DNA from: Aquificaceae bacterium
Lineage (GTDB): Bacteria; Aquificota; Aquificia; Aquificales; Aquificaceae
DNA: 12,573 bases
Assembly (NCBI GenBank): GCA_015490115.1
Contig: WFYM01000089.1
Span: forward strand, 1 to 12,573
Direction: 5' to 3'
The notes under the pieces: generated by a model
What the model was told of the DNA's origin: nothing
The model's input: only the letters and a program-made list of their open reading frames with translations
The model's database searches: none
Program-made: the position numbers and the translations under genes
In this document: positions 1 through 7,733 of the stretch, one piece after another
Layout of the letters: every line of letters starts with the position of its first letter
How positions within the stretch are numbered: position 1 is the first letter of the stretch

Positions 1-886
1 CCATGAGGGCTGCCATACCGTGAAAGTCCCTCAAAGTCTGCTCCCTACCACCGCAGAGGCGAAGCTCCGCCTTTGGGTTCGTGAACCTGAACATGGCTAT
101 AATCTTTAGGGCTTCGAGGGGCTTCACTCCGGGAGCGTTCTCGAGGGGTGTCCCGGGTATGGGCATTAGGAAGTTGAGGGGTATGGAGTCCACCTCGAGG
201 GACCTGTAGGTGAGGGCGAGGTCCACCCTGTCCTCCTCCGACTCACCCATACCGAAGATACCACCTGAGCATGTAGAGAGACCGACCTTCTTGACCCTCT
301 TTATAGTCTCGAACCTCTCCTCCCAGCTGTGGGTCGTGACTATCTTCGGGAAGAAGTTTTTAGAGGTCTCCAAGTTGTGGTTTATCCTCCTTACCCCAGC
401 CTCTTTGAGCTTTCTCAAGCTCTCCTCGTCGAGGGTCCCCGCGGAGACGCAGACGTTTATAGGGACCTTTTCCTTTATCTCCCTTACCGCTTCGGCTATC
501 CTCTCAACTTCTTCAGGTGTAGCCTTCTTCCCGGAAAGGACTATGCAGTATCTGTTCGCTCCGAACTCGACACCCCTCTCCGCACCCTCCACCATCTCCT
601 CCTTCGGGACGAGTCCGTATACGTTTATGGGGGTCCTGTAGAACTTGGACTGGGCGCAGAAGCTGCAGTCCTCGGAACACGCACCGCTCTTTGCGTTTAT
701 TATCGAGCAGAACTCGATCTCGTTCTCCGGAAAGAACCTCCTCTTTACCTTCTGGGCGAAGTGGACCAAAAAGGGAACGTAGTCGTCGGGGACCCCGAGT
801 ATCCCGAGGGCTTCCTCTTTGGAGAGAGGCTCGTATTCTACAGCCTTCTTGTAGACATCTATGATAAAGCTCTCGTATCTGTCCAT
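1..886 (-). CDS. bioB: Biotin synthase BioB, C-terminal end beyond left edge
   Basis: Radical SAM enzyme that inserts sulfur into dethiobiotin, the last step of biotin synthesis; cytosolic. 295 residues are visible and the reading frame is still open at the window edge, so the stop lies outside. The radical SAM cluster motif CSEDCSFC gives C70, C74 and C77 (CX3CX2C), inside the typical GACSEDCSFCAQS context. By comparison with E. coli BioB, C114 (NRYC), C146 (NVC), C206 (STC) and R276 (LRLC) match the ligands of the second [2Fe-2S] cluster, the sulfur donor. Further family signatures are INHNLETS and the GGIFGMGE glycine-rich strand. The ATG at 886 is chosen because AAGGAGGTGG lies 4 nt upstream. 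The gene diverges from the cyclotransferase-like gene; no other bio gene is visible. Recognition is firm; only the 3' end is missing. Confidence 0.96.
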   Translation of the reverse strand, partial: MDRYESFIIDVYKKAVEYEPLSKEEALGILGVPDDYVPFLVHFAQKVKRRFFPENEIEFCSIINAKSGACSEDCSFCAQSKFYRTPINVYGLVPKEEMVEGAERGVEFGANRYCIVLSGKKATPEEVERIAEAVREIKEKVPINVCVSAGTLDEESLRKLKEAGVRRINHNLETSKNFFPKIVTTHSWEERFETIKRVKKVGLSTCSGGIFGMGESEEDRVDLALTYRSLEVDSIPLNFLMPIPGTPLENAPGVKPLEALKIIAMFRFTNPKAELRLCGGREQTLRDFHGMAALM

Positions 887-890
887 CTTA

Positions 891-900
891 CCACCTCCTT
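891..900 (-). promoter_or_regulatory. Strong Shine-Dalgarno of bioB
   Basis: On the minus strand the sequence reads AAGGAGGTGG followed by TAAG and the ATG at 886. It is close to a full match to the 16S 3' end and fixes the bioB start. Confidence 0.85.
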
Positions 901-913
901 TGAAGAGTGAAAA

Positions 914-919
914 TATAAT
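914..919 (+). promoter_or_regulatory. Candidate -10 element for the cyclotransferase-like gene
   Basis: A perfect TATAAT lies 9 nt before the ATG at 929 in the 42-bp divergent gap. If it is used, transcription would start within about 3 nt of the start codon, giving a near-leaderless mRNA. That agrees with the absence of a Shine-Dalgarno sequence there. No clear -35 box was found. The AT-rich tract could also serve bioB on the opposite strand. Inference only. Confidence 0.35.
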
Positions 920-928
920 AACCTTTCC

Positions 929-1294
929 ATGGGAGAACTCCTCTTCGTCTACGGAACTCTAAAGAGAGGTTTTCCGAACCACCGCTACCTCAAAGGCTCC
1001 AAGTTCGTAGGGAGGGGAAGAACGAAGGAAAAATACGCCCTATACGTTGCCGCCGTCCCTTACGTTGTGAAAGGTATGAGGGTCTCCCACATACTGGGAG
1101 AGGTATACGAGGTCTCGAAAAGGACCCTCTCGGAGATAGACAGGCTCGAGGGACACCCTGAACACTACAGGAGGGAGAAGGTGGAGATAGTCCTCGAAGA
1201 CGGTAGGATACTGAGGTGCTGGCTCTACTTTTTTCCGAGACCTCTGGGAAGGCTCGAGCCTTCCGGAGAGTTCAGGGGAGGGGCTTTATCTTGA
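929..1294 (+). CDS. Gamma-glutamylcyclotransferase-like protein (GGCT/AIG2/YtfP fold)
   Basis: 121 residues, the usual size of the small bacterial GGCT-like family (YtfP type). The hallmark VYGTLKRG lies at residues 7-14; in this fold the YGTL loop binds the gamma-glutamyl or 5-oxoproline moiety. The acidic residue used as general acid/base in characterised members corresponds to E74 in IDRLEGHPEHYRRE. Family enzymes release 5-oxoproline from gamma-glutamyl compounds, but the substrate of bacterial short forms is mostly unknown, so no exact reaction is assigned. No Shine-Dalgarno precedes the ATG, and a TATAAT lies just upstream. The last 23 bp overlap the 3' end of the convergent V4R gene. 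The short tail after WLYFFPRP is weakly conserved-looking. No thiol-metabolism neighbour was identified. Confidence 0.85.
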   Translation: MGELLFVYGTLKRGFPNHRYLKGSKFVGRGRTKEKYALYVAAVPYVVKGMRVSHILGEVYEVSKRTLSEIDRLEGHPEHYRREKVEIVLEDGRILRCWLYFFPRPLGRLEPSGEFRGGALS

Positions 1295-1760
1295 AGACGC
1301 ACCTCTCATGCCCTTGGGCGGAGCAGGATACCTCCTCCACCTCGAAGTCCTTTTCGAGAAACTCGCTTAGGAATCCCTTGAAGAAGCTCGCCATAGGCTT
1401 GCATACCGGCTTTTCGCTCCTTCCGACAGCTTCTACGAGGATGGACCCTTCCACGCTTATCTCCATGGAGGAGATGTTAAACTCGAAGAAGTCTATGAGC
1501 CTCGAAGATTCAGCTATTATTGTGAGAAGCTCCAGAGCTTCGTCGAGTCTGTCGGTGTAAACTCCGTATCTTTCTTTTAGCGTCCTCGCCCCCTTCTTCC
1601 CTCCGAATTCGGCGGCTTTTTCTATGAGCTTGTTTATGCCGAACCTTGAGAACCTGTATACGTCCCTGTAGCCGTCTATGAGGGCGTCCCTGTGTATGAG
1701 GACAGACTCCCTCTCTATAGCCTCCGCGAGGGCTTTTATGTTGTCCTTCAGACGTCCCAT
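1272..1760 (-). CDS. V4R-domain protein (small-molecule/metal sensor-like)
   Basis: 162 residues if translation starts at the ATG at 1760. That start is preferred over an upstream in-frame ATG at 1814 because GAGG lies 8 nt before it and the longer form would overlap the upstream gene by 67 bp. The C-terminal half resembles the V4R (4-vinyl reductase) domain found in BchJ and in several archaeal and bacterial regulators: C120 in EKPVC, a phenylalanine/glycine-rich helix, then EEVSCSAQGHERCVFKI with C146 and C154, the typical closing motif of the domain. The N-terminal part (1-90) is mainly helical and unassigned. No DNA-binding motif, signal peptide or membrane segment is evident, so it is probably a soluble single-domain protein. 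It overlaps the DUF59 gene upstream by 13 bp, implying translational coupling, and the convergent cyclotransferase-like gene by 23 bp. The ligand is unknown. Confidence 0.75.
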   Translation of the reverse strand: MGRLKDNIKALAEAIERESVLIHRDALIDGYRDVYRFSRFGINKLIEKAAEFGGKKGARTLKERYGVYTDRLDEALELLTIIAESSRLIDFFEFNISSMEISVEGSILVEAVGRSEKPVCKPMASFFKGFLSEFLEKDFEVEEVSCSAQGHERCVFKIKPLP

Positions 1761-2056
1761 CCCATACGCCTCAGCTTTTCTCTCCCTTCTTCCGAGATCT
1801 TCTCTTTCGTCCATGGCGGTTCGAATACAAATTCTACAACAACGTCCCTCAGCTGGGGGAACTTTTCGAGGATCTTCTGTCTTACATGCTCCGCGAAGAA
1901 ATGTTTGGCTGGACAGCCCGGAACCGTTAAGGTCATCTCTATGTAGGCTACACCCTCCTTTACCTTGACCCCGTATACGAGACCGAGGTTCACTATGTCG
2001 AGGGGTATCTCAGGATCCTTGACTTCTTTGAGGGCTTCGAGTATTTCCCTCTCCAT
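1748..2056 (-). CDS. MIP18/DUF59 family protein, SufT-like iron-sulfur assembly factor
   Basis: 102 residues, the length of a stand-alone DUF59 domain. Signatures: KDPEIPLDIVNLGLVYGV at residues 13-30 with the DPE motif (D14-E16), and MTLTVPGCPA at 41-50 carrying the conserved cysteine C48. The end, FEPPWTKEKISEEGREKL, is also typical. Members act in maturation of Fe-S proteins (SufT, eukaryotic MIP18/CIA2) or, in the related PaaD, in assembly of a multicomponent oxygenase. With no paa genes nearby, the Fe-S role is more likely. It is the first gene of a two-gene minus-strand unit with the V4R gene. No Shine-Dalgarno precedes the ATG at 2056; the upstream sequence is pyrimidine-rich. It diverges from gltB, whose product itself carries an Fe-S cluster. 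Confidence 0.88.
   Translation of the reverse strand: MEREILEALKEVKDPEIPLDIVNLGLVYGVKVKEGVAYIEMTLTVPGCPAKHFFAEHVRQKILEKFPQLRDVVVEFVFEPPWTKEKISEEGREKLRRMGWDV
1769..1772 (-). promoter_or_regulatory. Ribosome binding site deciding the V4R gene start
   Basis: GAGG on the minus strand, 8 nt before the ATG at 1760 and inside the end of the DUF59 gene. It supports this internal start over the ATG at 1814. Confidence 0.5.
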
Positions 2057-2115
2057 GAAAAGAAACTTAAAGGGCTGTGATCGGGAAGAGAAGGATATTT
2101 GTCATAAGGGAGTAT

Positions 2116-2121
2116 ATTATA
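2116..2121 (-). promoter_or_regulatory. Candidate -10 element in the DUF59/gltB divergent region
   Basis: TATAAT on the minus strand, about 60 nt upstream of the DUF59 ATG. The same AT-rich tract (2113-2123) reads TATATT and TATTAT on the plus strand, so it could also serve gltB. A TTGTCA lies at 2099-2104 but its spacing to the plus-strand -10 candidates is too short (13 nt or less). The 95-bp gap surely holds both promoters; exact elements are uncertain. Confidence 0.3.
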
Positions 2122-2137
2122 TTTCACTAAACTTTTT

Positions 2138-2144
2138 GGAGAGG
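2138..2144 (+). promoter_or_regulatory. Shine-Dalgarno of gltB
   Basis: GGAGAGG, 7 nt before the ATG at 2152. It fixes the start and thereby the very short sequence ahead of the catalytic cysteine of GltB. Confidence 0.75.
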
Positions 2145-2151
2145 TAAGCCT

Positions 2152-5100
2152 ATGGTGGAGAGGGCTTCTTGCGGTGTGGGTTTTGTCTGCAACGTAAACG
2201 GGAAGCCTGAAAACAGGATAGTCAGGTGGGGAGTCCAAGCGGTAAAGAACCTCACCCACAGGGGAGCAATAGGAGGTGACGGGAAGACGGGCGACGGTGC
2301 GGGCGTCCTCACCCAGATACCGAGGAGGTTCTTCTCGAGGGTCATAAAGGATCTCGGCTACGAGGTCTCCCATATAAACAACCTCGCTGTGGGCGTCTTC
2401 TTCTTCTACGAAGACCTCGAGGAGAGGGTGGTTGAAGAGTTCCTGAAGGAAGGCATAAAGGTAATAGGCTGGAGGGAGGTCCCCATAAACGAGGAGGCTG
2501 TTGGGGAGTCAGCCCTCAAGGTCATGCCAAAGATAAGGCACCTCCTGATCGACATGGAGGGTGTCCCCGAAGAAGAGAGGGAACTAAAACTCTGGTTCGT
2601 GAGGAGATCAATAGAAAAGAAGTTCGGGGAGGACAAGGTCTACATACCCTCCCTCTCCTCCAAGGTCATAGTCTACAAGGGGATGCTCGTCGCTCCCCAG
2701 CTCGACAGGTTCTACAAGGACCTCACCGAGGAGGACTTCGAATCTTCCTTCTGCATGTTCCACCAAAGGTATTCAACGAACACCTTCCCGAACTGGAGAC
2801 TCGCCCAGCCCATGAGGACCCTCGCCCACAACGGTGAGATAAACACACTCCAAGGCAACAGGAACTGGATGACAGCCCTACAGAACGAACTCGAACACGA
2901 GGTCCTCGGAGAGAAGAGGGAGCTTATAAAACCCCTCGTATCTTACGAAGAGAGCGATTCGGCTTCCCTCGATAAGGTCTTTGAGCTTCTTTGTCTCGTC
3001 GGTTACGAACCCGAACACGCCATAAACATGCTCATACCTCCCGCTTGGGAACACGTCCCCGAGCTTTCGGAGAAGGTAAGGGCTTTCTTCGAATACCAGT
3101 CCCTCCTCATGAAGCCTTGGGACGGACCTGCTGCGATCTCCTTCGTCTGGGGGAACAAGATAGGCGCCCACATGGACAGGAACGGTCTGAGACCTCTGAG
3201 ATACGTCCTCACCAAAGAGGGGATCCTCGTCCTCGGCTCGGAGGTCGGGATGGTCGACCTCGAAGGTATGAAGGTAGAGGAAAAGGGTAGGCTCGGTCCC
3301 GGAGACACGCTCGTTGTAGACCTATCGGAGGGAAGGGTAAGTAAGACGAAGGAGATCCTTGAGAGGCTTGCGGAGAAAAAGCCTTACGGTGAGTGGTTGG
3401 AAAGATACCTCCTCAGGCTCTCCGAGATAACGAAGGGGAAGAAGGTGGAAAAGCCAAAGGAAGACCCGGAGATGGTCAGGAAGATGGTAGCCTTCGGCTG
3501 GACCGAAGAGGAGGTAAGAAACGTCATACACCACATGGCGACGACGGGAAAGGAGCCTACCTTCTCCATGGGTGACGACACACCCCTCCCACCCCTCTCC
3601 GAGAGACCCCAGCTCCTCTTCAGATACTTCAAGCAGAGGTTCGCTCAGGTCACGAACCCACCCATAGACCCGATAAGGGAGAGGGTCGTGATGTCCCTCA
3701 AGATGAACCTCGGCTACAAGAGGAACTTCCTAAAGGAGACCCCCCAGCACGCCAAGAGGCTCCAGATAGAGTCCCCCATACTCCTCGACTACGAGATAAA
3801 GGCTATAGAGGAGCAAAAAGAGTTCAAGGTCGTCAGGATACCCATATGCTACCCGAAGGAGAGGAGCTACAACATAGTCGAGTTTCAGGACATGTGCGGG
3901 GAGAGGAGGGTCTCGGAGATCATAATGGACGCCCTCTACGAGGAGATACCTATAAGCGACCTCAGGCTCGGCATAGAGACCCTCCAGAGGAGGGTTGAGG
4001 AGGCTGTAAAGGAAGGTGCTGAGATAATAATACTCTCCGACAGGTATATAAGCAAATACAGGGTAGCCATACCGAGCCTTTTGGCGGTAGCAGCTTCCGT
4101 GAGGCACCTTTCGAAGCTCGGACTCTCCACGAGGGTCTCCTTCATAGTGGAGACTGGGGAGGCGAGGGACACCCACCAGATAGCCTGTCTCATAGGATAC
4201 GGAGCGAGCGCGGTCTACCCGTACCTTTCCTATCAGGTAATAAAGGACCTCTGCGACTCTGGGAAGATAGACATACCTTACGAGCAGGCGGTTCTGAACT
4301 ACAAGAAAGCCCTCGAGGAGGGTATCCTCAAGATCATGTCCAAAATGGGTATATCAACCCTGAACTCCTACCACGGCGCCCAGATATTCGACACCGTGTG
4401 CCTCAACAGGGACTTCGTCGAGGAGTTCTTCACGGGGACTCCCGTCACCTTAGAGGCGGACGGGATAGAGGAAATAGAGTCAGCCACCTTGGCGAGGCAC
4501 AACGCAGCTTACGAGATGGAGGAGCCGAAGCTCGAATACGGAGGGGAGATGAGGTTCAGGAAGGGAGGGGAGTTCCACGCCTGGTCCCCCCACGTGGTCA
4601 GGGCGCTCCACAAGTTCCTCCAGACCAAGGACTACAAAGACTACAAGGAGTTCTCCAAACTCGCCAACACCCAGCACCCGACCTTCATAAGACACCTCCT
4701 CGACTACAAGAGGGCGGAAAAGCCCATACCCATAGAGGAGGTGGAGCCTGAGGAGGAGATCCTAAAGAGGTTCGTAACGGGGGGTATGTCCCTCGGAGCC
4801 TTGTCTCCCGAAGCTCACGAGGTTATAGCTGAGGCTTGCAACAGGCTCGGCATGAGGTCTAACTCGGGAGAAGGTGGTGAGGACCCGAAGAGGTATTGGA
4901 CCATAAAGAACTCAGCCATAAAGCAGGTAGCTTCTGGTAGGTTCGGTGTAACGCCCACCTACCTCGCGACCGCAAAGGAGATAGAGATAAAGATAGCCCA
5001 AGGGGCAAAACCGGGAGAGGGAGGACAGCTCCCCGGTCATAAGGTAAACGAATATATAGCCAAGCTGAGACACGCCCAGCCCGGAGTGACCCTCATCTCC

Positions 5101-6633
5101 CCACCTCCTCACCACGACATATACTCGATAGAGGACCTCGCCCAGCTGATCCACGACCTCAAACAGGCGAACCCTGAAGCCAAGGTCTGCGTCAAGCTCG
5201 TCGCCGAAAGGGGAGTGGGGACCATAGCTGCGGGCGTCGCAAAGGCATACGCTGACATAGTCCAGATAAGCGGTGCTGAAGGTGGAACGGGAGCATCACC
5301 TTACTCTTCGATAAAGAACGCTGGCAACTATTGGGAGATAGGTCTCATAGAGACGCAGAAGGTCCTCATGGAGAACAACCTAAGGGACAGGATAAGGGTG
5401 AGGGTCGACGGAGGACTGAGGACCGGAAAGGACGTTATCATAGCCGCACTCCTCGGAGCTGAAGAATTCGGCTTCGGGACAGCCGCCATGATAGCTGAAG
5501 GCTGTGTGATGGCGAGGATGTGCCACCTCAACACCTGTCCCACCGGGGTGGCAACGCAGGATCCCAAATACAGGGCTAAGTTCAAGGGGAAGGTGGAGAA
5601 CGTCATGGCGTATTTTAAGGCTGTTGCGAGGGAGGTGAGGGAGATCCTCGCCGAGATGGGTGTGAGGTCCTTAGACGAGATAATAGGGAGGACGGACCTT
5701 TTGAGAATAGTCAGATACGACGATTATCCTGGATCTAAGAGGATGAAGGTGGAGGACCTTATCACCTCATATCCCGAGGACAGACCGAGGAGGTGCATGG
5801 TCGAGAGGAACGACAACCCCGCTCCCAACTTCAACGACGAGATCTTAAAAGATCTACTCCCATACATAGAGAGGGGTGAACCCGTCGAGAGGGAGTACGA
5901 GATAAAGAACGTCCACAGGTCCATACCCACTAAGATAAACTACTACATAGCTGTAAGATACAGGGACGGGGGACTTCCCGAAGACACCATAAGGCTCACC
6001 TTCAGGGGGACGGCGGGTCAGAGCTTCGGGGCTTTCAACCACAGGGGAGTTACTTTGAGGCTCTTCGGAGACGCTAACGACTACGTGGGCAAAGGTATGT
6101 GGGGAGGGAAGATAATCCTGATACCTGAAGGCATAGAGAAAACACACGAGAACGTCATTATGGGGAACACCTGCCTCTACGGTGCCATAGGAGGGAAGCT
6201 CTTCGCCGCTGGGAGGGCTGGGGAGAGGTTCGCGGTGAGAAACAGCGGTGCTGTCGCTGTCGTGGAGGGAACCGGACACCACTGCTGCGAGTATATGACG
6301 GGTGGTATAGTTGTGGTCCTCGGGACGGTGGGCTACAACGTGGGAGCAGGTATGACGGGAGGACACGCTTACATACTGGACGAGGAGGGGACCCTCCAGC
6401 ACAAGCTGAACTACTCCTACGTCTACGCGAGGAGGCTCGTAGGAGAAGATGAGATAGCCGAGCTGAGGTCTCTTATAGAGGAACACGAAAGGCTAACAGG
6501 AAGCCCGAGGGCTAAGGAGATACTTGAGAGGTTCGAGGAGTTCCTGCCTATGTTTTGGAAGGTGATACCGAAAGAGCAGGAGAGCAAAGACCCTTACAGG
6601 GAAGCGGAGAGGATGGAGATCCTTATCAGGTGA
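2152..6633 (+). CDS. gltB: Glutamate synthase large (alpha) subunit GltB
   Basis: 1493 residues, full length. It hydrolyses glutamine, channels ammonia to 2-oxoglutarate and forms two glutamates, the GOGAT arm of ammonia assimilation. Domain order: class II amidotransferase (about 7-400) with nucleophile C7 in SCGVGF, R206 in HQRYSTN and NGE at 227-229; central domain (about 480-790) opening near TNPPIDP at 501-507; FMN-binding synthase domain (about 870-1200) with GGMSLGALSPE from 877, SNSGEGGEDP from 903 and SGAEGGTGASP from 1040; [3Fe-4S] cysteines C1118, C1124 and C1129 (CX5CX4C); GXGXG beta-helix domain (about 1240-1440). Only six residues precede C7, so the propeptide to be removed is unusually short. 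The loop that marks ferredoxin-dependent enzymes, expected between GGED and SAIKQVASGRFG, is absent, indicating the NAD(P)H type that works with GltD. No gltD is in the window. The gene ends in a GTGA overlap with the MFS gene. Confidence 0.97.
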   Translation: MVERASCGVGFVCNVNGKPENRIVRWGVQAVKNLTHRGAIGGDGKTGDGAGVLTQIPRRFFSRVIKDLGYEVSHINNLAVGVFFFYEDLEERVVEEFLKEGIKVIGWREVPINEEAVGESALKVMPKIRHLLIDMEGVPEEERELKLWFVRRSIEKKFGEDKVYIPSLSSKVIVYKGMLVAPQLDRFYKDLTEEDFESSFCMFHQRYSTNTFPNWRLAQPMRTLAHNGEINTLQGNRNWMTALQNELEHEVLGEKRELIKPLVSYEESDSASLDKVFELLCLVGYEPEHAINMLIPPAWEHVPELSEKVRAFFEYQSLLMKPWDGPAAISFVWGNKIGAHMDRNGLRPLRYVLTKEGILVLGSEVGMVDLEGMKVEEKGRLGPGDTLVVDLSEGRVSKTKEILERLAEKKPYGEWLERYLLRLSEITKGKKVEKPKEDPEMVRKMVAFGWTEEEVRNVIHHMATTGKEPTFSMGDDTPLPPLSERPQLLFRYFKQRFAQVTNPPIDPIRERVVMSLKMNLGYKRNFLKETPQHAKRLQIESPILLDYEIKAIEEQKEFKVVRIPICYPKERSYNIVEFQDMCGERRVSEIIMDALYEEIPISDLRLGIETLQRRVEEAVKEGAEIIILSDRYISKYRVAIPSLLAVAASVRHLSKLGLSTRVSFIVETGEARDTHQIACLIGYGASAVYPYLSYQVIKDLCDSGKIDIPYEQAVLNYKKALEEGILKIMSKMGISTLNSYHGAQIFDTVCLNRDFVEEFFTGTPVTLEADGIEEIESATLARHNAAYEMEEPKLEYGGEMRFRKGGEFHAWSPHVVRALHKFLQTKDYKDYKEFSKLANTQHPTFIRHLLDYKRAEKPIPIEEVEPEEEILKRFVTGGMSLGALSPEAHEVIAEACNRLGMRSNSGEGGEDPKRYWTIKNSAIKQVASGRFGVTPTYLATAKEIEIKIAQGAKPGEGGQLPGHKVNEYIAKLRHAQPGVTLISPPPHHDIYSIEDLAQLIHDLKQANPEAKVCVKLVAERGVGTIAAGVAKAYADIVQISGAEGGTGASPYSSIKNAGNYWEIGLIETQKVLMENNLRDRIRVRVDGGLRTGKDVIIAALLGAEEFGFGTAAMIAEGCVMARMCHLNTCPTGVATQDPKYRAKFKGKVENVMAYFKAVAREVREILAEMGVRSLDEIIGRTDLLRIVRYDDYPGSKRMKVEDLITSYPEDRPRRCMVERNDNPAPNFNDEILKDLLPYIERGEPVEREYEIKNVHRSIPTKINYYIAVRYRDGGLPEDTIRLTFRGTAGQSFGAFNHRGVTLRLFGDANDYVGKGMWGGKIILIPEGIEKTHENVIMGNTCLYGAIGGKLFAAGRAGERFAVRNSGAVAVVEGTGHHCCEYMTGGIVVVLGTVGYNVGAGMTGGHAYILDEEGTLQHKLNYSYVYARRLVGEDEIAELRSLIEEHERLTGSPRAKEILERFEEFLPMFWKVIPKEQESKDPYREAERMEILIR

Positions 6634-7733
6634 GGAGGCTCGCCTTCTCCCTCTTCGACACGGGCGAGACCGTTCTCGGAGCCTTGGTCTTCTCGACCTT
6701 CTTCCCCCTCTACATAACGGAGCGTATAGACACGAAGGTCTACAGCACATTATACGGTCTTTCTTTCCTCGTCTCCTTCGGATTAGCCCTCTTCCTCGGG
6801 AAGCTCGCGGACAGAAGGGCTTTGAGGAAGCACCTCTTCGTCCTCTTCGGACTTGCGGTCCCCCTCCTCTGCCTCCTCCTCGGGATCCTTTACCCTTTCC
6901 CGGAGCTTTCCCTCCTTGCCTTTTTGCTCCTCGCCATATCCCACCAGCAGACTATGGTCTTTTACAACTCGATGCTCCTCAGCTTCAAAGAAAGGGGTCT
7001 TACCTCGGGACTCGGTGTTGCCTTCGGCTACGTGGGTTCCGCCCTCGCCCTCACCTTCGGAGCTACTCACCTGAAGGAACCTGAGGTGTATACAGTTGTT
7101 GCACTTTTTTTCTTCCTCCTCTCCCTCCCAGCCTTCCTTCTACTCGAAAACCCCGAGATAAGGAGGGAGGTGAAGCTTAGGAACCTCCTCAAGGATAAAA
7201 ATTTTTTGCTCCTCATCTTAGCCATACTTACGGTCACCGAGGTCGCAAACACGCTCGTTGCCATGATGGGGGTTTACCTCAGGGAGGTTTACGGTCTCGG
7301 GAGGGAGGAGATCTTTAAGGTGATCGGGCTTTCCGCAACGGGAGGTGTTCTTGGAGGTCTCCTTTGGGGATATCTTACCGACAGGCTGAGTCCGAGGAGG
7401 ATCTTTCCGATCGGCTTCTTACTTTGGTCTTCTTTCCTCCTCCTCCTTCCCTTCCTTCCAGCCTACCTCCTCCTCCCGGCGGGATTCCTCGCCGGACTTT
7501 CCCTCTCCCACCTCTGGACCACTTCGAGGGTCCTCATCCTGACCGACTTCCCTGAAGGGGAGGCGTCCGTCAGGCTCTCCTTCCTCTCCCTGACCGAGAG
7601 GGTAGCTTCAACGACAGGTCTTCTCCTTTGGTCCTTACTTCTACTCCTCACCGGCGACAACTTCAAGCTCTCAGCGGGACTCATGTCCCTCGTTCCCCTC
7701 CTCGGTCTCCTCCTCTACCTCAAAACCAAGTAG
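6630..7733 (+). CDS. MFS transporter, UMF1/Atg22-like
   Basis: About 367 residues, starting at the GTG at 6630 that overlaps the gltB stop as GTGA. The frame is open further upstream inside gltB (ATG at 6555), but that extension (EGDTERAGEQ...) is hydrophilic antisense-like coding and RRLAFSLFDTGET is the natural family start. GGAG lies 11 nt before the GTG. The protein is strongly hydrophobic with roughly 11-12 membrane segments and a break near the middle (NPEIRREVKLRNLLKDKN). MFS motif A appears as GKLADRR at residues 57-63 and again as GYLTDRLSPRR in the second half. The N-terminus FDTGETVLGALVFSTFFPLY resembles the UMF1 family, related to yeast Atg22, a vacuolar amino-acid exporter. The substrate is unknown; coupling to gltB makes an amino acid or nitrogen compound a reasonable guess. 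The last 63 bp are antisense to the peptidase gene. Confidence 0.85.
   Translation: MRRLAFSLFDTGETVLGALVFSTFFPLYITERIDTKVYSTLYGLSFLVSFGLALFLGKLADRRALRKHLFVLFGLAVPLLCLLLGILYPFPELSLLAFLLLAISHQQTMVFYNSMLLSFKERGLTSGLGVAFGYVGSALALTFGATHLKEPEVYTVVALFFFLLSLPAFLLLENPEIRREVKLRNLLKDKNFLLLILAILTVTEVANTLVAMMGVYLREVYGLGREEIFKVIGLSATGGVLGGLLWGYLTDRLSPRRIFPIGFLLWSSFLLLLPFLPAYLLLPAGFLAGLSLSHLWTTSRVLILTDFPEGEASVRLSFLSLTERVASTTGLLLWSLLLLLTGDNFKLSAGLMSLVPLLGLLLYLKTK

Noticed and set aside
329..910. Long plus-strand frames opposite bioB (210-641, 329-910)
   Set aside because: They are antisense to a clearly conserved biotin synthase, have no family-like motifs, and the tyrosine/arginine-rich composition is typical of reading the opposite strand of GAG/AGG-rich genes.
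5854..6486. 210-codon minus-strand frame inside gltB, and other frames opposite or within gltB (for example 3730-4176, 4398-4751)
   Set aside because: gltB motifs run without interruption across these positions; the other frames lack recognisable domains and start signals.
6555..6629. 25-residue N-terminal extension of the MFS protein
   Set aside because: It lies inside the gltB coding end and is hydrophilic; the GTG at 6630 with the GTGA overlap gives the natural membrane-protein start.
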